DNA of 64,000 nt from Hyphomicrobium sp. (GCA_025351425.1 JANXVY010000040.1:1-64000), one strand, 5' to 3'. Counted from the first letter of the stretch, positions 1 through 10,671 are shown. Translations and numbers: made by a program. The notes: generated from the letters alone by a model not told the origin.

Positions 1-342
<342 letters not shown>

Positions 343-442
343 GGGGTGAGGGGCCGCAACGACGGCGGGCCTGTTGGTGCGTTACACTCGATTTGTAGCC
401 GCCCGTCACGCTCTCCTCACGCGTTGCCGCCCCTCACTCTAA

Positions 443-471
443 CCCTCTCCCCGTGGAGGACGGGGAGAGGG
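443..471. repeat. Intergenic hairpin repeat (CCCTCTCCCC family), copy 1
   Basis: A perfect 12-bp inverted repeat (CCCTCTCCCCGT and its complement) with a 5-base loop lies between serS and surE. A second copy with the same stem lies at 54238-54268 between purC and purS. There is no T-run, so it looks more like a dispersed palindromic repeat than a classical terminator. Confidence 0.75.
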
Positions 472-488
472 AATGTTTAGGATTTGAC

Positions 489-1286
489 ATGCGTATTCTC
501 GTTACGAACGACGACGGCATTCACGCGCCGGGCCTGAAGGTTGCGACCGAAATTGCGCGGGCGCTTTCGCCCGACGTGTGGGTTGTTGCGCCCGAGACCA
601 ACCAGAGCGGCACGTCCCATTCGCTGACGCTGCATACCCCGCTCAGGATGCGGGAACTGGACGAACGGACGTTCGCAGTCGCGGGCACGCCGACCGATTG
701 CATCATCATGGCCGTGCGCCATCTGCTGAAGGATGAGCGGCCCGCGCTCATCCTCTCGGGCGTCAACGACAGCGCGAACGTCGCCGAGGACGTGACCTAT
801 TCGGGCACGGTCGCCGGCGCGATGGAGGGAACGCTCCTTGGAATTCCATCCATCGCGTTGTCGCTGATGACGGTCGGCGTGCGACTCGGCGGCGATATCT
901 TCTGGGAGACGCCCGCGCAGCACGGGCCGGAGCTGATCGCCCGGCTGCTCAAGGCCGGCTGGCCGGCGGGCACGCTGCTCAACATCAATTTCCCGGCCGT
1001 GCCGCCCGGCGACGTCAAGGGCGTCGCGATCACGCGCCAGGGCATCCGCGACCAGGACAATCTCGAAATCGATCACCGCGCCGATCCGTGGGGCAAGTCG
1101 TACTATTGGTTCGGCTTCCGTTACCGGCCCTCGACCCTGGTTGCGGGCACCGATCTGGCGGCGCTCGCAGCCTCCGAAATTTCGGTGACGCCGCTCTCTC
1201 TCGATCTCACCAATGATGCGGTCGCGGGGAAGCTGTCCGCGGCGCTGGCCGGCGGGACGGCACCGAAGACGGCGGCTGGCGAGTAG
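489..1286 (+). CDS. surE: 5'/3'-nucleotidase SurE
   Basis: A 265-residue cytoplasmic phosphatase that removes the phosphate of nucleoside monophosphates and is linked to survival in stationary phase. The start at 489 gives the family N-terminus MRILVTNDDGIHAPG, whose Asp-Asp pair binds the divalent metal. Further SurE signatures are APETNQSGTSHS and the GTPTDC and LSGVN motifs. An open frame continues upstream to 453, but it runs through the hairpin repeat and adds nothing conserved. In many proteobacteria surE is followed by pcm; here it is followed only by a gene remnant. Confidence 0.95.
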   Translation: MRILVTNDDGIHAPGLKVATEIARALSPDVWVVAPETNQSGTSHSLTLHTPLRMRELDERTFAVAGTPTDCIIMAVRHLLKDERPALILSGVNDSANVAEDVTYSGTVAGAMEGTLLGIPSIALSLMTVGVRLGGDIFWETPAQHGPELIARLLKAGWPAGTLLNINFPAVPPGDVKGVAITRQGIRDQDNLEIDHRADPWGKSYYWFGFRYRPSTLVAGTDLAALAASEISVTPLSLDLTNDAVAGKLSAALAGGTAPKTAAGE

Positions 1287-1418
1287 GCCGCCGGGGGTGC
1301 TCGCGCGCTTGGCTGAGCGCGAACCCATTCCCATATGCACCATCATTAACCAAGACCCGTGAGGGAGCGATGGCGTTGGATTGGGCGTTTCTCAACTACG
1401 ACCGGGCGGTGAAGCCCG

Positions 1419-1550
1419 ATGGCGCGGCACAACCTGCTCGACGATATCGCGCGGCTGCTCGATGACCGCAGAATAGCCCAACAGGTTAGCCTCAGCGTGC
1501 TGCGGGCCGGACGGCGGATAGACGTGGGAGTCGTTCCGCAGGAACGCTGA
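1419..1550 (+). pseudogene. Remnant of a trypsin-like/HtrA-type protease PDZ domain
   Basis: The 43-codon frame reads like the last part of a PDZ domain from a DegP/HtrA-type serine protease: HNLLDDIARLLDDRR is followed by VSLSVLRAGRRIDVGVVP. An in-frame stop at 1410-1412 sits just before it, and no protease domain or remaining PDZ sequence is found upstream. I read it as the 3' scrap of a decayed or deleted gene. The 14-base sequence TTCCGCAGGAACGC occurs at its end and again about 24 bases later. It fills most of the 330-base gap between surE and gltX. Confidence 0.45.
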
Positions 1551-1583
1551 TTTCGAGTTCCGCAGGAACGCCCTGGCACTGAA

Positions 1584-1616
1584 GTGAAGGCGAGGGGGCC
1601 GGCCCCCTCGACCCCG
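1584..1616. repeat. GC-rich palindromic repeat beside the gltX stop
   Basis: It contains the perfect 20-bp palindrome CGAGGGGGCCGGCCCCCTCG at 1591-1610, preceded by GTGAAGG. Related GAAGGC-AGGGGG sequences occur near 7022, 7690, 17073, 28052 and 51350. It abuts the gltX stop and may act as its transcription terminator, although no T-run follows. Confidence 0.6.
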
Positions 1617-3143
1617 TCATTTTGCCTGATCCTCGAGGCGGGCCAGGGTCTCGTCGCGGCCGAGGACGGCCATGACGTCGAATACTGGCGGGGAGACCGA
1701 GCGGCCCGTCATGGCGGCACGAAGCGGCTGGGCGATCTTGCCGAGCTTGGCACCGGTTTCTTCGGTATACGCGCGTACGTCAGCTTCAATGCTGGCAGCA
1801 GTCCACTCTTTTGTGGCGGCGAACTTCGGGATAAGCGCTGCAAGGGCGGCTTTCGCTTCGGCGTCGAGCAGCTTTTGAGCCTTGTCGTCGAGCTTCAAGG
1901 GGCGGGCTGTCACCAGGAACAGCGCGCCGTCGATCAGTTCAGGCAACGTTTTGGCGCGCTCCTTCAGGCCCGGCAGGCTCGCGGCAAACTTGTCCCAGCC
2001 GGCCGCCTCGAACCGCCCGGCGAGCGCCTTGCCGTCGCTGACGCCCGGCAGCATGGCAAGAACGTTGCGGGCCAGCACCACGTCGCCGCGCATGACCTTG
2101 GGATCGTGTTCGGCAACGAGGTCTGCGAAACGCCCGCTGTATCGTTCGAGCAGGTCACGCGCGCGCTTTTCAAGTTCAGCGTCGGACGCAGCGCGAATGT
2201 ACTGGGCGTTCAAATCTTCGAGCTTTTTCAGGTCCATGCGGGCGGCGGACCGGCCGATCGCGGGGAGGTCGAACCATTCGATCAGCTGGGGTGTGGGGAT
2301 CAGTTCGGCGTCGCCATGGCTCCAGCCCAGACGCACCAGATAGTTGCGGAGCGCCGCCGGGAGGTAGCCCATCGCACGGTATGCCTCGATGCCGAGCGCG
2401 CCGTGGCGCTTCGAAAGTTTCGCGCCGTCCGCGCCGTGGATCAGCGGTACGTGGGCGAACTGCGGAATGGTCCAGCCGTTGGCCGCATAGATCTGGGCCT
2501 GGCGGGCAGCATTCGTCAGGTGGTCGACGCCGCGGATGACGTGCGTGATGCCCATGTCGTGGTCGTCCACCACCACGGCGAGGTTATAGGTCGGGTTGCC
2601 GTCGCTGCGCAGGATGATGAGGTCGTCCAGATCCTTGTTAGGGAACACGACGCGGCCTTGGACCGCATCCTCGATGACGGTTTCGCCTTCGCGCGGGGCC
2701 TTCAGGCGGATCGCGAACGGGGCCTTCTTGGGCGCATCTTCCGGCTTGCGGTCGCGCCAGGGGCTGACGATGGTCAGCGGGCGCTTTTCGGCTTCGGCAG
2801 TGCTGCGCATCGCGTCCAGTTCGTCTTTGGTCAGGTAGCATTTGTATGCGCCGCCGGACGCCAGCATCGCTTCTGCCACTTCGCGATGGCGGTCCGCGCG
2901 GGCAAACTGGGAGACGGCGTCGCCGTGCCAGTCGAGTTCCAACCATGTCAGGCCGTCGAGGATGGCGGCGACGGCTTCGGGGTTGTTGCGCTCGCGGTCG
3001 GTATCTTCGATGCGCAGTAGGAACTTGCCGCCGCGGCCCTTGGCGTAGAGCCAGTTGAACAGCGCCGTGCGCGCGCCGCCGATGTGGAGGTAGCCGGTCG
3101 GCGAAGGGGCGAAGCGGACGGTCGGGGCAGCAGCGTTCGTCAT
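1617..3143 (-). CDS. gltX: Glutamyl-tRNA synthetase
   Basis: A 508-residue class I aminoacyl-tRNA synthetase that charges tRNA-Glu. The start at 3143 gives [19 protein letters not shown], running directly into the HIGH-type signature ([12 protein letters not shown]). The KMSKS loop appears as [15 protein letters not shown] around residue 275. The C-terminal anticodon-binding helical bundle is complete. The open frame extends upstream to 3512 but overlaps divergent comEC, so the inner start is preferred. The arrangement gltX / divergent comEC / gltA / convergent lexA is familiar from other alphaproteobacteria. Confidence 0.96.
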   Translation of the reverse strand: MTNAAAPTVRFAPSPTGYLHIGGARTALFNWLYAKGRGGKFLLRIEDTDRERNNPEAVAAILDGLTWLELDWHGDAVSQFARADRHREVAEAMLASGGAYKCYLTKDELDAMRSTAEAEKRPLTIVSPWRDRKPEDAPKKAPFAIRLKAPREGETVIEDAVQGRVVFPNKDLDDLIILRSDGNPTYNLAVVVDDHDMGITHVIRGVDHLTNAARQAQIYAANGWTIPQFAHVPLIHGADGAKLSKRHGALGIEAYRAMGYLPAALRNYLVRLGWSHGDAELIPTPQLIEWFDLPAIGRSAARMDLKKLEDLNAQYIRAASDAELEKRARDLLERYSGRFADLVAEHDPKVMRGDVVLARNVLAMLPGVSDGKALAGRFEAAGWDKFAASLPGLKERAKTLPELIDGALFLVTARPLKLDDKAQKLLDAEAKAALAALIPKFAATKEWTAASIEADVRAYTEETGAKLGKIAQPLRAAMTGRSVSPPVFDVMAVLGRDETLARLEDQAK

Positions 3144-3236
3144 GGCGTGCGGTCTATCTTTGGTCTGAGGGCTGGTAATGGACGTGCGGGCATGTAGCAT
3201 AGACCGCGGACGATGTAAGCGCGGGGGCGGCATTCG

Positions 3237-5582
3237 GTGAGTGTGGCGGGCGGCGAGAGCGCGGGCAACAACGGCGTCACGGCTGCGCGTGGAACGGCTG
3301 CGCGTGGAACGGATGCGGGCCTCGCGCGCTGGTTGCCGTTTCCGGACCTTGCCGGATGGCTGGAGGCGGAGCGGGCCGCCTGGTTCAACTGGGTGCCGGT
3401 GGTGCTGGGCCTCGGCATCGCGCTCTATTTCTGGCTGCCCACCGAGCCGAGTGTGACCGCCTGCCTGTTGCCGCTCGGAGCTGCCATCGTACTGAAGGTG
3501 CTGTGGCGCCAAACGACGCTCGCGTTTGTGCTGGCGGCGCTCATCTTCTGGACCGCGTTAGGGCTGGCGCTGGCCAAGCTACGTACCGAATGGGTGCGGG
3601 CGCCGATCCTGGAAAAACAGCTGACGGGCGTGCCCGTGCGGGGCTTTGTCGAACTGGTCGAGCCCAAGCCCACCAAGGGGCAACGCATCACGTTACGGGT
3701 TTCGAGCCTGGGCGCGTTGACGCTGGAGCAGATGCCGCGGCGGGTCCGCATCCGCACCATGGCGGCACTTAGCGGTTTGAAGCCCGGAGATGCGATCCAG
3801 ATTCGCGCCACGCTTGGGCCACCGGCCGAGCCCTCGCAACCGCGCGGGTTCGATTTCGGGCGGCAGGCCTGGTATCTCGGCATCGGCGGCGTGGGCTATT
3901 CGATGAAGGCAGCCGAGATCGATCCGGAGCCTGCGCCGCTGCCCTGGCAGATGTGGGCGACATCGGCCATCGAACGGGTGCGGCTGTCCATCGGGCGGGC
4001 GGTCGTGGCGGGGCTCAAAGGTGAAACCGGCGGCATCGCCAATGCTTTGATCACGGGCGAGCGCGGCGGGATTACAGCTGCCACCGACGGCGCTTATCGC
4101 GACAGCGGGCTCTATCACATCCTGTCGATCTCAGGGCTCCACATGGTTGTGATGGCGGGGGCGTTCTTCTTCTCCGTGCGGTTCGTGTTTGCCGCCATTC
4201 CCGCGATTGCGTTGCGCTACCCTATCAAGAAGTGGGCGGCGGTTGCGGCAGCGCTCGGCGCGCTCGGCTACCTGCTGATCTCGGGGGGATCGTTTGCGAC
4301 CGTGCGTTCCTATGTGCAGATCTCGATCCTGTTCTTCGCGATCCTGGTGGAGCGGCCTGCGCTCGCGCTGCGCAACGTGGCGCTGGCCTCCCTCGGCTTG
4401 CTCGTCGTGTGGCCCGAGAGCCTGTTCGACGCCGGGTTCCAGATGTCGTTTGCTGCCGTCGTCGCGTTGATATCGACGTATGAAGGGTTGCGTGAACGCG
4501 AACTGCGGTTGGGCCGGGTTGACGTCGAGCGCGGGCCGATCTTGGGGGGCATCATGTTCATCGGCGGGACGCTGCTGTCGACCTTGATCGCGACGCTCGC
4601 GGTCGCGCCGATCGCGGCCTACCAGTTTCATACCAGCCAGCAATATGGCGCCATCGCCAACCTTGTCGCGCTGCCGATCTGCGATCTGTTCGTGATGCCT
4701 GCGGCGCTTGCGACGCTGGTGATGATGCCGTTCGGACTGGAGTGGATTCCGCTCGCTCTCGCCGGGATCGGCATCGATGCGATGACGTGGATCGCCTATG
4801 CGGTCGCAAGGCTGCCGGGGGCGACGCTCACGGTCGCCGCCATTCCGCTGTCCGCGTTCCTGTTCATGCTCGCGGGCGGATTGTGGCTGCTGTTGTGGCG
4901 CACGCGCTGGCGGATGCTCGGCGTCGCGCCAGTGGCGATTGGACTGATCCTGTCGCCAACGCTTGAACGGCCCGATCTGCTGGTTGGCCGCGACGGCAAG
5001 CTGGTGGCGGCGCGGGTCGACGGGCGCAGCCTCTCGGCCTTGCCTGCGCCGCGCAGCCTGTTTGAGCTTTCGCGCTGGCTGGAAGCCGACGGGGATTCCC
5101 GCCCAGCCAAGACGGTGGCGCTCGCCCGGGGGTTCAGTTGCGACAGCGCGAGTTGCACGGCGCTGTTCAAGGGCCAGCGGCTGGCCGTCACGCACCACCC
5201 TTCGGCCCTGCCAGACGACTGCGCGCGGGCCAGCATCCTCGTGCTGGGGATGGACCGGCCAAAAGGCTGTTTGCGGCCGCTCGCGGTCATCGATCCGGCG
5301 GCCATCCGGCGGCTCGGCGCGCACGGCGTCGTCATCTCGAAAACCGGCGTGAGGGTCGAGACGGTGGCCGGTATCCGGGGGGAGCGTCCGTGGTCAAAGG
5401 CTGCGCAAACGGCGGCCATTCACGTGCGCACGCGGCCGCCCAATCTCGCGCTTTACGCCCAGCAGGGAGCGCTCGCCATCGGCCGCGATCTGCCCCGTCC
5501 CGAGGATGAGGACGACGTGCCGATCGCACCGGAAACAGGCGCCGTTCTGCGGCTCGAAATCGATGACGACGATGGCTCGTAG
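3237..5582 (+). CDS. comEC: ComEC/Rec2 family DNA-uptake membrane channel
   Basis: A 781-residue polytopic inner-membrane protein with a GTG start. The N-terminal part has two membrane segments and an OB-like DUF4131 region. The competence core follows with the signature [12 protein letters not shown] near residue 300 and many hydrophobic helices up to about residue 570. The soluble tail (about 580-781) matches the position of the metallo-beta-lactamase-like domain but shows no HxHxDH metal motif, so it is probably degenerate. The family moves single-stranded DNA across the inner membrane in transformation; presence of the gene alone does not show that the organism is competent. Near the N-terminus a GTGGAACGG repeat encodes [11 protein letters not shown]. 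Confidence 0.9.
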   Translation: MSVAGGESAGNNGVTAARGTAARGTDAGLARWLPFPDLAGWLEAERAAWFNWVPVVLGLGIALYFWLPTEPSVTACLLPLGAAIVLKVLWRQTTLAFVLAALIFWTALGLALAKLRTEWVRAPILEKQLTGVPVRGFVELVEPKPTKGQRITLRVSSLGALTLEQMPRRVRIRTMAALSGLKPGDAIQIRATLGPPAEPSQPRGFDFGRQAWYLGIGGVGYSMKAAEIDPEPAPLPWQMWATSAIERVRLSIGRAVVAGLKGETGGIANALITGERGGITAATDGAYRDSGLYHILSISGLHMVVMAGAFFFSVRFVFAAIPAIALRYPIKKWAAVAAALGALGYLLISGGSFATVRSYVQISILFFAILVERPALALRNVALASLGLLVVWPESLFDAGFQMSFAAVVALISTYEGLRERELRLGRVDVERGPILGGIMFIGGTLLSTLIATLAVAPIAAYQFHTSQQYGAIANLVALPICDLFVMPAALATLVMMPFGLEWIPLALAGIGIDAMTWIAYAVARLPGATLTVAAIPLSAFLFMLAGGLWLLLWRTRWRMLGVAPVAIGLILSPTLERPDLLVGRDGKLVAARVDGRSLSALPAPRSLFELSRWLEADGDSRPAKTVALARGFSCDSASCTALFKGQRLAVTHHPSALPDDCARASILVLGMDRPKGCLRPLAVIDPAAIRRLGAHGVVISKTGVRVETVAGIRGERPWSKAAQTAAIHVRTRPPNLALYAQQGALAIGRDLPRPEDEDDVPIAPETGAVLRLEIDDDDGS

Positions 5583-5695
5583 ATTATCCCTTAGATGAAG
5601 TGGTGTTTTCGTCGCATGTGAGTTACGCTTATTGCGGTGCAGCGAAGCTGGCAGGCCCCAATGGTGCCGATCAACGCGTGAGGAGACCCCCGACC

Positions 5696-7021
5696 ATGAA
5701 TGTTCACGATAAAACAGGCGGCACGCCGGGAGTGTCCTCAGTCGCGAAGCTGATGCTCGAAGGCAAAGCGTGCGACATGCCGGTTCGTTCGGGAACCATC
5801 GGGCCCGACGTGATCGACGTCGCGAAGCTCTACAAGGACACCGGCTGCTTCACCTATGACCCGGGGTTCACCTCCACCGCCAACTGCGTGTCACGGATCA
5901 CCTACATCGACGGCGACGCGGGGGTGCTGCTTTATCGCGGCTATCCGATAGACCAGCTGGCGCAGGACGCTTCATTTCTGGAAACCTGCTACCTGCTAAT
6001 GCACGGCGAACTGCCTACGGCTGAGCAATACGTCAAGTTCAAGAAGACGATCACGAACCACACCATGGTTCATGAGCAGATGACGAAGTTCTTCACTGGG
6101 TTCCGCCGCGACGCGCACCCGATGGCCGTGATGGTGGGCGTGGTCGGCGCCCTGTCGGCCTTTTATCACGACAGCACCGACATCAACGATGCGCATCAGC
6201 GCCAGATCGCCAGCCACCGCATGATCGCCAAGATGCCGACCATTGCGGCAATGGCGTATAAGTATTCGATCGGCCAGCCGTTCATCTACCCGCGCAACGA
6301 CCTCGATTTCGCATCGAACTTCCTGCAGATGTGCTTTGCGGTGCCTTGCGAGCCCTACGAAATCAACCCGGTCATGTCGCGTGCGCTGGACCGCATCTTC
6401 ATCCTCCACGCCGACCACGAGCAGAACGCGTCGACTTCGACCGTGCGGCTTGCCGGGTCGTCGGGTGCAAACCCGTTTGCCTGCGTCGCGGCCGGCATCG
6501 CGTGCCTGTGGGGACCCGCACACGGCGGGGCCAACGAAGCCGCGCTGCAGATGCTCGAAGAAATCGGCACGGTCGACCGCATCCCAGAGTACATTGCCAA
6601 GGCCAAGGACAAGAACTCCGGCTTCCGCCTGATGGGCTTTGGCCACCGCGTGTATAAGAACTACGACCCGCGCGCCAAGGTCATGCAAGCTACCTGCCAC
6701 GAGGTGCTGGACGCGCTCGGCAAGAAGAACGAGCCACTCCTCGCCGTCGCGATGGAGCTCGAACGGATCGCGCTGCACGATCCCTACTTCATCGAAAAGA
6801 AGCTCTATCCCAACATCGACTTCTATTCCGGCATCACCTTGAAGGCGATGGGCTTCCCGACCTCCATGTTCACCGTGCTATTCGCCATCGCGCGCACCGT
6901 GGGCTGGATCTCGCAGTGGCGCGAAATGATCGAAGATCCCGAACAGCGCATCGGGCGGCCACGCCAGCTCTATCTCGGCGAGCCCAAGCGCGATTTCGTC
7001 AAGTTCGACAAGCGGACGTAA
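5696..7021 (+). CDS. gltA: Citrate synthase (type II)
   Basis: A 441-residue TCA-cycle enzyme condensing acetyl-CoA with oxaloacetate. The start at 5696 is preceded by AGGAG at 5680. The N-terminal beta-rich region typical of the NADH-sensitive type II enzymes is present ([27 protein letters not shown]). Catalytic motifs are visible: [13 protein letters not shown] and [14 protein letters not shown] with their histidines, and [12 protein letters not shown] with the catalytic aspartate. It lies 113 bases after comEC and is probably transcribed separately. Confidence 0.97.
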   Translation: MNVHDKTGGTPGVSSVAKLMLEGKACDMPVRSGTIGPDVIDVAKLYKDTGCFTYDPGFTSTANCVSRITYIDGDAGVLLYRGYPIDQLAQDASFLETCYLLMHGELPTAEQYVKFKKTITNHTMVHEQMTKFFTGFRRDAHPMAVMVGVVGALSAFYHDSTDINDAHQRQIASHRMIAKMPTIAAMAYKYSIGQPFIYPRNDLDFASNFLQMCFAVPCEPYEINPVMSRALDRIFILHADHEQNASTSTVRLAGSSGANPFACVAAGIACLWGPAHGGANEAALQMLEEIGTVDRIPEYIAKAKDKNSGFRLMGFGHRVYKNYDPRAKVMQATCHEVLDALGKKNEPLLAVAMELERIALHDPYFIEKKLYPNIDFYSGITLKAMGFPTSMFTVLFAIARTVGWISQWREMIEDPEQRIGRPRQLYLGEPKRDFVKFDKRT

Positions 7022-7068
7022 GGTGAGGGAAGGCCAGGGGGCGGCCCCCTTGGATCCGCGAACTTAGG
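7022..7068. repeat. GC-rich intergenic repeat after gltA
   Basis: The sequence GGAAGGCCAGGGGGCGG is followed by CCCCCTTGGATCCGCGAAC and TTAGG. It folds into a CCAGGGGG/CCCCCTTGG hairpin and can end gltA transcription. A close relative lies at 51350-51395 and weaker ones at four other loci. Confidence 0.6.
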
Positions 7069-7657
7069 TGAGCGTTACCGGTTCGAAATGCTGGGGCGCC
7101 TCGGTGCGCTCGAACATGCCGTAGTCGCGGGTAATATGGCAGAGGCGGGCGTGGCGGGTCGCGGGATTGCTCGCAGCGCGGGCCAGAAGTGCAAGGCCAT
7201 CCGTTGCGCTGGCGGCGGGCACGACTTGGACGCTCAAGGCCTCCTCGTAGACGCTCGCGAACGATTCACCCCCCAGCGAGGGAATCGACGGCGCGGCCAA
7301 GATCGACACCACGTAGCGCTCGCGCACGGCCGGTGGCGGGCGCGTCTCGAAGGTGCCGTCGCCGGTCACGGAGGCGATGACCTGCCCGACGCGGAGGCGA
7401 TAGTCGGCCAGGATGCCGGTGCGGCCACATACTTGGGCGCGCCGGTGGGCATCGTCAGCGCGCCAGCGCTCCATGGCTTCGGCGCTGGTCCAGAGCTGGT
7501 GGGAGAGGAACCAGCCGGGTCTGGCGGCACTGGTCGAGCGGTCCAGGAACAGAAGGCCGCCGCTCGCGTCGAGGGCCGGTTTCAGCGCGGCCGCCATCTG
7601 GAGGTAGGTAGAGGCCTGCCCTGGCCTGGGGAGCACTTCGAAGAACAGCGCGATCAT
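7064..7657 (-). CDS. ABM-superfamily (dimeric alpha-beta barrel) protein
   Basis: A 197-residue protein whose first ~100 residues (MIALFFEVLPRPGQASTYL, then WFLSHQLWTSAEAMERWR and HRRAQVCGR) look like an antibiotic-biosynthesis-monooxygenase/EthD-type alpha-beta barrel. The second half may be a degenerate copy of the same fold (RYVVSILAA). Members are small oxygenases or ligand-binding proteins; no substrate can be inferred. It is convergent with gltA and ends 43 bases from it. Confidence 0.7.
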   Translation of the reverse strand: MIALFFEVLPRPGQASTYLQMAAALKPALDASGGLLFLDRSTSAARPGWFLSHQLWTSAEAMERWRADDAHRRAQVCGRTGILADYRLRVGQVIASVTGDGTFETRPPPAVRERYVVSILAAPSIPSLGGESFASVYEEALSVQVVPAASATDGLALLARAASNPATRHARLCHITRDYGMFERTEAPQHFEPVTLT

Positions 7658-7774
7658 CTGGGAGGCCCTGGTCGTGTGGTCTCAAGGAAGGGAAGGCGAG
7701 GGAGCGCGCCCTCGAGCCGTGTACCGACGTCAAGGGTTGCCCGAGTGGCACCCGGCTAGACCGGACCGGTCTTG

Positions 7775-7877
7775 GAGTGCTTCCGGGATAAGTGTGTAGC
7801 GGTTTTCCCAAAAGAAGCACGACCAAGCAAAGAACTAGGGTCGTTCTATGATTCCATTAAAATCGGCACGACCCTAG
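7775..7877. repeat. Composite palindromic element (B + A units)
   Basis: Unit B (7775-7823) begins GAGTGCTTCCGGGATAAGTG and ends AAAAGAAGCACGAC. Unit A (7835-7877) is a hairpin bounded by CTAGGGTCG and CGACCCTAG. Both units recur in inverted orientation at 44280-44444 between actP and the next gene. The terminal CTAG of unit A contains the TAG stop codon of the DUF805 gene. Confidence 0.85.
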
Positions 7878-8242
7878 CGGCCCGCGCCAACCAAACGGCT
7901 GCGAACGCTTGCCGGCAGGCCCAGTTCGACAACTAGCCAGACCAGACCGATGAAGGGGATGAGCGTGAGCAGGCTCCACCAGCCGCTGCGGCCGCTGTCG
8001 TGACAGCGTTTTACGGTGACTGCGAGCTGTGTGAAAACGGCGTAAGCAGCCACGATCGCGCTCCCAAAGAATGTCGCCCATTCCTGCGCTTGCGGGCTGG
8101 CGCCGGTCAGGATCAAGCCGACAGCCAAAAGAACGCCGATCGCCATCGCGAGCGCAATGGTGGAGGCGAGACCGCTCAACAGCCCCAGCCAGAACTGCTT
8201 AACGCCGATCCGGCCCTCGTATGAAAACAACAGCTCTGGCAC
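7874..8242 (-). CDS. DUF805 family membrane protein
   Basis: A 122-residue protein with a GTG start. It opens with the DUF805 signature (LLFSYEGRIGVKQFWLG), followed by three or four membrane segments, a conserved VKRCHDSGRSGWW loop and a last segment (IPFIGLVWLVVELGL). The function of the family is unknown. The stop codon TAG lies in the terminal CTAG of the neighbouring repeat element, so the reading frame may originally have ended elsewhere. A CtrA-like box lies about 10 bases upstream of the start. Confidence 0.85.
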   Translation of the reverse strand: MPELLFSYEGRIGVKQFWLGLLSGLASTIALAMAIGVLLAVGLILTGASPQAQEWATFFGSAIVAAYAVFTQLAVTVKRCHDSGRSGWWSLLTLIPFIGLVWLVVELGLPASVRSRLVGAGR

Positions 8243-8252
8243 GCTACACTCG

Positions 8253-8268
8253 TTAAAAAACTCTTAAC
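8253..8268. promoter_or_regulatory. CtrA-type box TTAA-N7-TTAAC
   Basis: The sequence TTAAAAAACTCTTAAC matches the full CtrA consensus (TTAA, 7-base spacer, TTAAC). It lies 10 bases upstream of the DUF805 start codon, a position better suited to repression than to activation. A weaker match (TTAA-N7-TTTA) is at 8318-8332 in the same gap. Confidence 0.5.
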
Positions 8269-8412
8269 TTGAGTAGGTGTACGTGGCTCCCTGGCGCCTG
8301 TCAGCAGGAGAGTTTGGTTAACGAAGGTTTTAGTGAAGTAGGCAGTCGGCAAGCAAAGGTCTGTTGCGCAGGCAAGGGTGCGTGCCGTGCTTCGTTTACC
8401 TTGTGAAGGCGC

Positions 8413-9126
8413 TCAATAGCGCCGAATGAGGCCGACGAGGCGGCCTTGGATATCGACCTGGTCGGGACCGAAGATGCGGGTCTTGAATTCGGGGTTGGCC
8501 GCTTCCAGCGCAATCGTCGAGCCCTTCTTGCGCAACCGCTTCAAGGTTGCTTCCTCTTTTTCGACCAGGGCGACGACGATGTCTCCGTTTTCGGCCTGAT
8601 CGCAGCGGCGGATGATGACAGTATCCCCATCGTGGATGCCGGCCTCGATCATGCTGTCGCCGCGCACTTCCAACGCGAAGTGCTCGCCGTTGCCCAGCAG
8701 ATCGGGCGGGCAGGCAATGTCGTGGGTATGATTCTGCAGCGCAGCGATCGGCGTGCCGGCGGCGATGCGGCCCATCACCGGCACGGAGACGGTGCGGCTG
8801 TCGAGGATCGTGGAGGGCGGGGAGTTCAGTTCCGGCTGCCTGGGCTTGCTGCCTTCGATAACGCTCGGCTGGAAGCCCATGCGCTTGGGCGCGCCGGGCG
8901 CGGACTGCGAGCTTTCGGGAAGCTTAATGACCTCGATTGCGCGGGCGCGGTTGGGAAGTCGGCGGATGAACCCGCGCTCGACCAGCGCCATGATGAGGCG
9001 GTGGATGCCCGACTTCGACTTCAGGTCGAGCGCATCTTTCATTTCATCGAACGAGGGTGGGACGCCGCTTTGCTGCATCCGGTCATGGATGAACAACAGC
9101 AGGTCTTTTTGCTTCTGGGTCAGCAT
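8413..9126 (-). CDS. lexA: SOS repressor LexA
   Basis: A 237-residue transcriptional repressor of the SOS regulon. The start at 9126 gives [17 protein letters not shown], the alphaproteobacterial LexA N-terminus with a winged helix-turn-helix ([20 protein letters not shown]). The cleavage site is Ala123-Gly124 in GRIAAGTP. The catalytic dyad is Ser158 ([10 protein letters not shown]) and Lys196 (EEATLKRL), spaced as in E. coli LexA. An operator lies 66 bases upstream, consistent with autorepression. Confidence 0.96.
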   Translation of the reverse strand: MLTQKQKDLLLFIHDRMQQSGVPPSFDEMKDALDLKSKSGIHRLIMALVERGFIRRLPNRARAIEVIKLPESSQSAPGAPKRMGFQPSVIEGSKPRQPELNSPPSTILDSRTVSVPVMGRIAAGTPIAALQNHTHDIACPPDLLGNGEHFALEVRGDSMIEAGIHDGDTVIIRRCDQAENGDIVVALVEKEEATLKRLRKKGSTIALEAANPEFKTRIFGPDQVDIQGRLVGLIRRY

Positions 9127-9191
9127 GGATGTTCCTCGCGTGCAGGACTCATAGCACAAATCATGAATGCTCGCTGCAATGTTGGCTACGC

Positions 9192-9206
9192 GTTCCGTTT
9201 GTGTTC
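9192..9206. promoter_or_regulatory. LexA operator (SOS box GTTC-N7-GTTC)
   Basis: GTTCCGTTTGTGTTC is an exact match to the alphaproteobacterial SOS box GTTC-N7-GTTC. It lies in the lexA leader and supports autoregulation of lexA. Confidence 0.85.
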
Positions 9207-9262
9207 TGCAAGCGGAAAGTTCGGGCGGTGCTGATTTTAACGGCACGTGTGGTTCGCGGCGA

Positions 9263-9901
9263 TCAGCTGATAAGCAGCGGCGTCTGGTGGCGGAAGGCTG
9301 TGTCGGCGACGATGTCAACCAAGAACTGGGCAACGCCGGTGCGGGTGATGGAACCGGACCTCCAGGTGTTCGGCTCGATGAGGGCGCGGTAGTGGGTGCT
9401 CGGACCGTTGGTCAAGAACCCAGGGCGGACGATGGTCCAATTGAGGGCCGAGCTTTGTACAATGCGCTCCTGGGCATCCTTGTCGTCGTAGATCCGGCGC
9501 AACGTGAGGGCGAAAGCTGCGCCCGCGATGGGACCTAAGCAATCGCGGCTGTTGCCCGCGCTGATGCCCGTGACAGCGATGAGGCGTTTTGGACCGCGCG
9601 CGGTCATGGCGTCGACGAGAACGCGGGTGCCCGTTGAAAACAGCTTCGTGCCGTGCAGGAGCGTTTCAGGGGTGAGCGCCACGCCGAGTGTTTGGACGAC
9701 GGCGTCCTGGCCTTCGAGGGCAGCGGAGATCGCGGCGCAATCGCGGGCGTCGCCATCGACTTTTTCGAGGTTTGCGTGGTCGAGGGGCAAACGGTGCGCC
9801 GAGCGGGCGAAAGCGCGCACGGTGTGGCCGGCGGCGAGCGCTGCCTTCACGGTTTCCAGGCCGATGCCCTGGGATGCGCCGATGACAAGTAGCCGTGCCA
9901 T
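9263..9901 (-). CDS. NAD(P)-binding atypical short-chain dehydrogenase
   Basis: A 212-residue single-domain Rossmann protein. The dinucleotide-binding motif is at the start ([18 protein letters not shown]), followed by GDARD and VVQTLG, as in atypical SDRs related to NmrA and biliverdin reductase B. The stretch [15 protein letters not shown] is typical of this group, in which the classical YxxxK dyad is often missing. The substrate is unknown. It is upstream of lexA on the same strand, with 136 bases between them. Confidence 0.8.
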   Translation of the reverse strand: MARLLVIGASQGIGLETVKAALAAGHTVRAFARSAHRLPLDHANLEKVDGDARDCAAISAALEGQDAVVQTLGVALTPETLLHGTKLFSTGTRVLVDAMTARGPKRLIAVTGISAGNSRDCLGPIAGAAFALTLRRIYDDKDAQERIVQSSALNWTIVRPGFLTNGPSTHYRALIEPNTWRSGSITRTGVAQFLVDIVADTAFRHQTPLLIS

Positions 9902-9920
9902 GAGATGATCCTCGTATGCG

Positions 9921-10595
9921 TCAGGGTTTGGGGTCAGGTTTGACGTGGAGGGCGCCGCTCGCGCTGCGGGTTACGCGGTAGGTTGCACCGTTGACGGGGA
10001 CGTACCGGGCGGCGGATGCAGCGGGCGCGAAATCGAGCGCGCCGTGCGCGCACGTCCGCACTGTCAGCGTCTGGCGCGGGCTTGCGTCGTGGGCGTTACC
10101 ACCGAGGGTGAAATGTACAGGGCTTGCGGTCTCATTGGCGATTTTGACGGTGAGGCCGGCGGACTCGGGTCGCGCCAGTAACTGGACGGCGACATACTTG
10201 GGTGTCGCCTCGGCGGACTTGGCGATGCCGACGCCGATTTCGGTCATGCCCGGTTGCAGAAGGTTGGCGCGGTGAACGGGTGAAGCAATCCAGCCGCTTA
10301 GCGTTTCCAGCGCCAGCGCGCGGGCTTCAAAACCGGCTGCGTCGCGCCGCCAGGAGAGGTTTTCGGCGAGCGCGCACGACCGGTAGTGCGTGCGGGCGAC
10401 GCGAGCCTCCGGGCTGCCAGCAACGTCGTGGCTGAACCTGCCGGTTCTCGCCAGCACGGCTGCGTAGGCGCGGGCGGCGGCGGACAGCTCGGGGTTGAGG
10501 GTCACGGCGCCGAGCTTGGCGCTGGCGCGCGCCTGGTTGGTGAACTCCACGATAGCCGCTTCGGCTTTGGGCAGGTCTGGCAGGACGGCTGGCAA
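9921..10595 (-). CDS. CAP (SCP/PR1-like) domain protein
   Basis: A 224-residue protein. Residues ~10-145 form a CAP domain: an N-terminal helix with FTNQARASAKLGAVTLNPEL, then AAARAYAAVLA, FSHDVAG, ENLSWR, GWIASPVHRANLL and MTEIGVGI. The last ~75 residues appear to be a separate beta-rich domain (VKIANETASPVHFTLGGNAH). The only available start is a TTG at 10595, directly after an in-frame stop, and no clear signal peptide is encoded, which is unusual for a family that is normally exported. Confidence 0.75.
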   Translation of the reverse strand: MPAVLPDLPKAEAAIVEFTNQARASAKLGAVTLNPELSAAARAYAAVLARTGRFSHDVAGSPEARVARTHYRSCALAENLSWRRDAAGFEARALALETLSGWIASPVHRANLLQPGMTEIGVGIAKSAEATPKYVAVQLLARPESAGLTVKIANETASPVHFTLGGNAHDASPRQTLTVRTCAHGALDFAPAASAARYVPVNGATYRVTRSASGALHVKPDPKP

Positions 10596-10671
10596 AGGGG
10601 CCTCTTATGGAAATGGCGATCGGCGCGACTATATTTCAATTCTGGGCTGAGTGCGTGGAAGGTGTGCGGCG

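Noticed and set aside
1584-3020. A 478-codon open frame on the plus strand opposite gltX
   Set aside because: gltX is certain on the other strand and this frame has no domain or ribosome-binding site.
4131-5324. A 397-codon minus-strand frame opposite comEC
   Set aside because: Composition is Arg/Gln/His-rich and shadow-like, and comEC is well supported.
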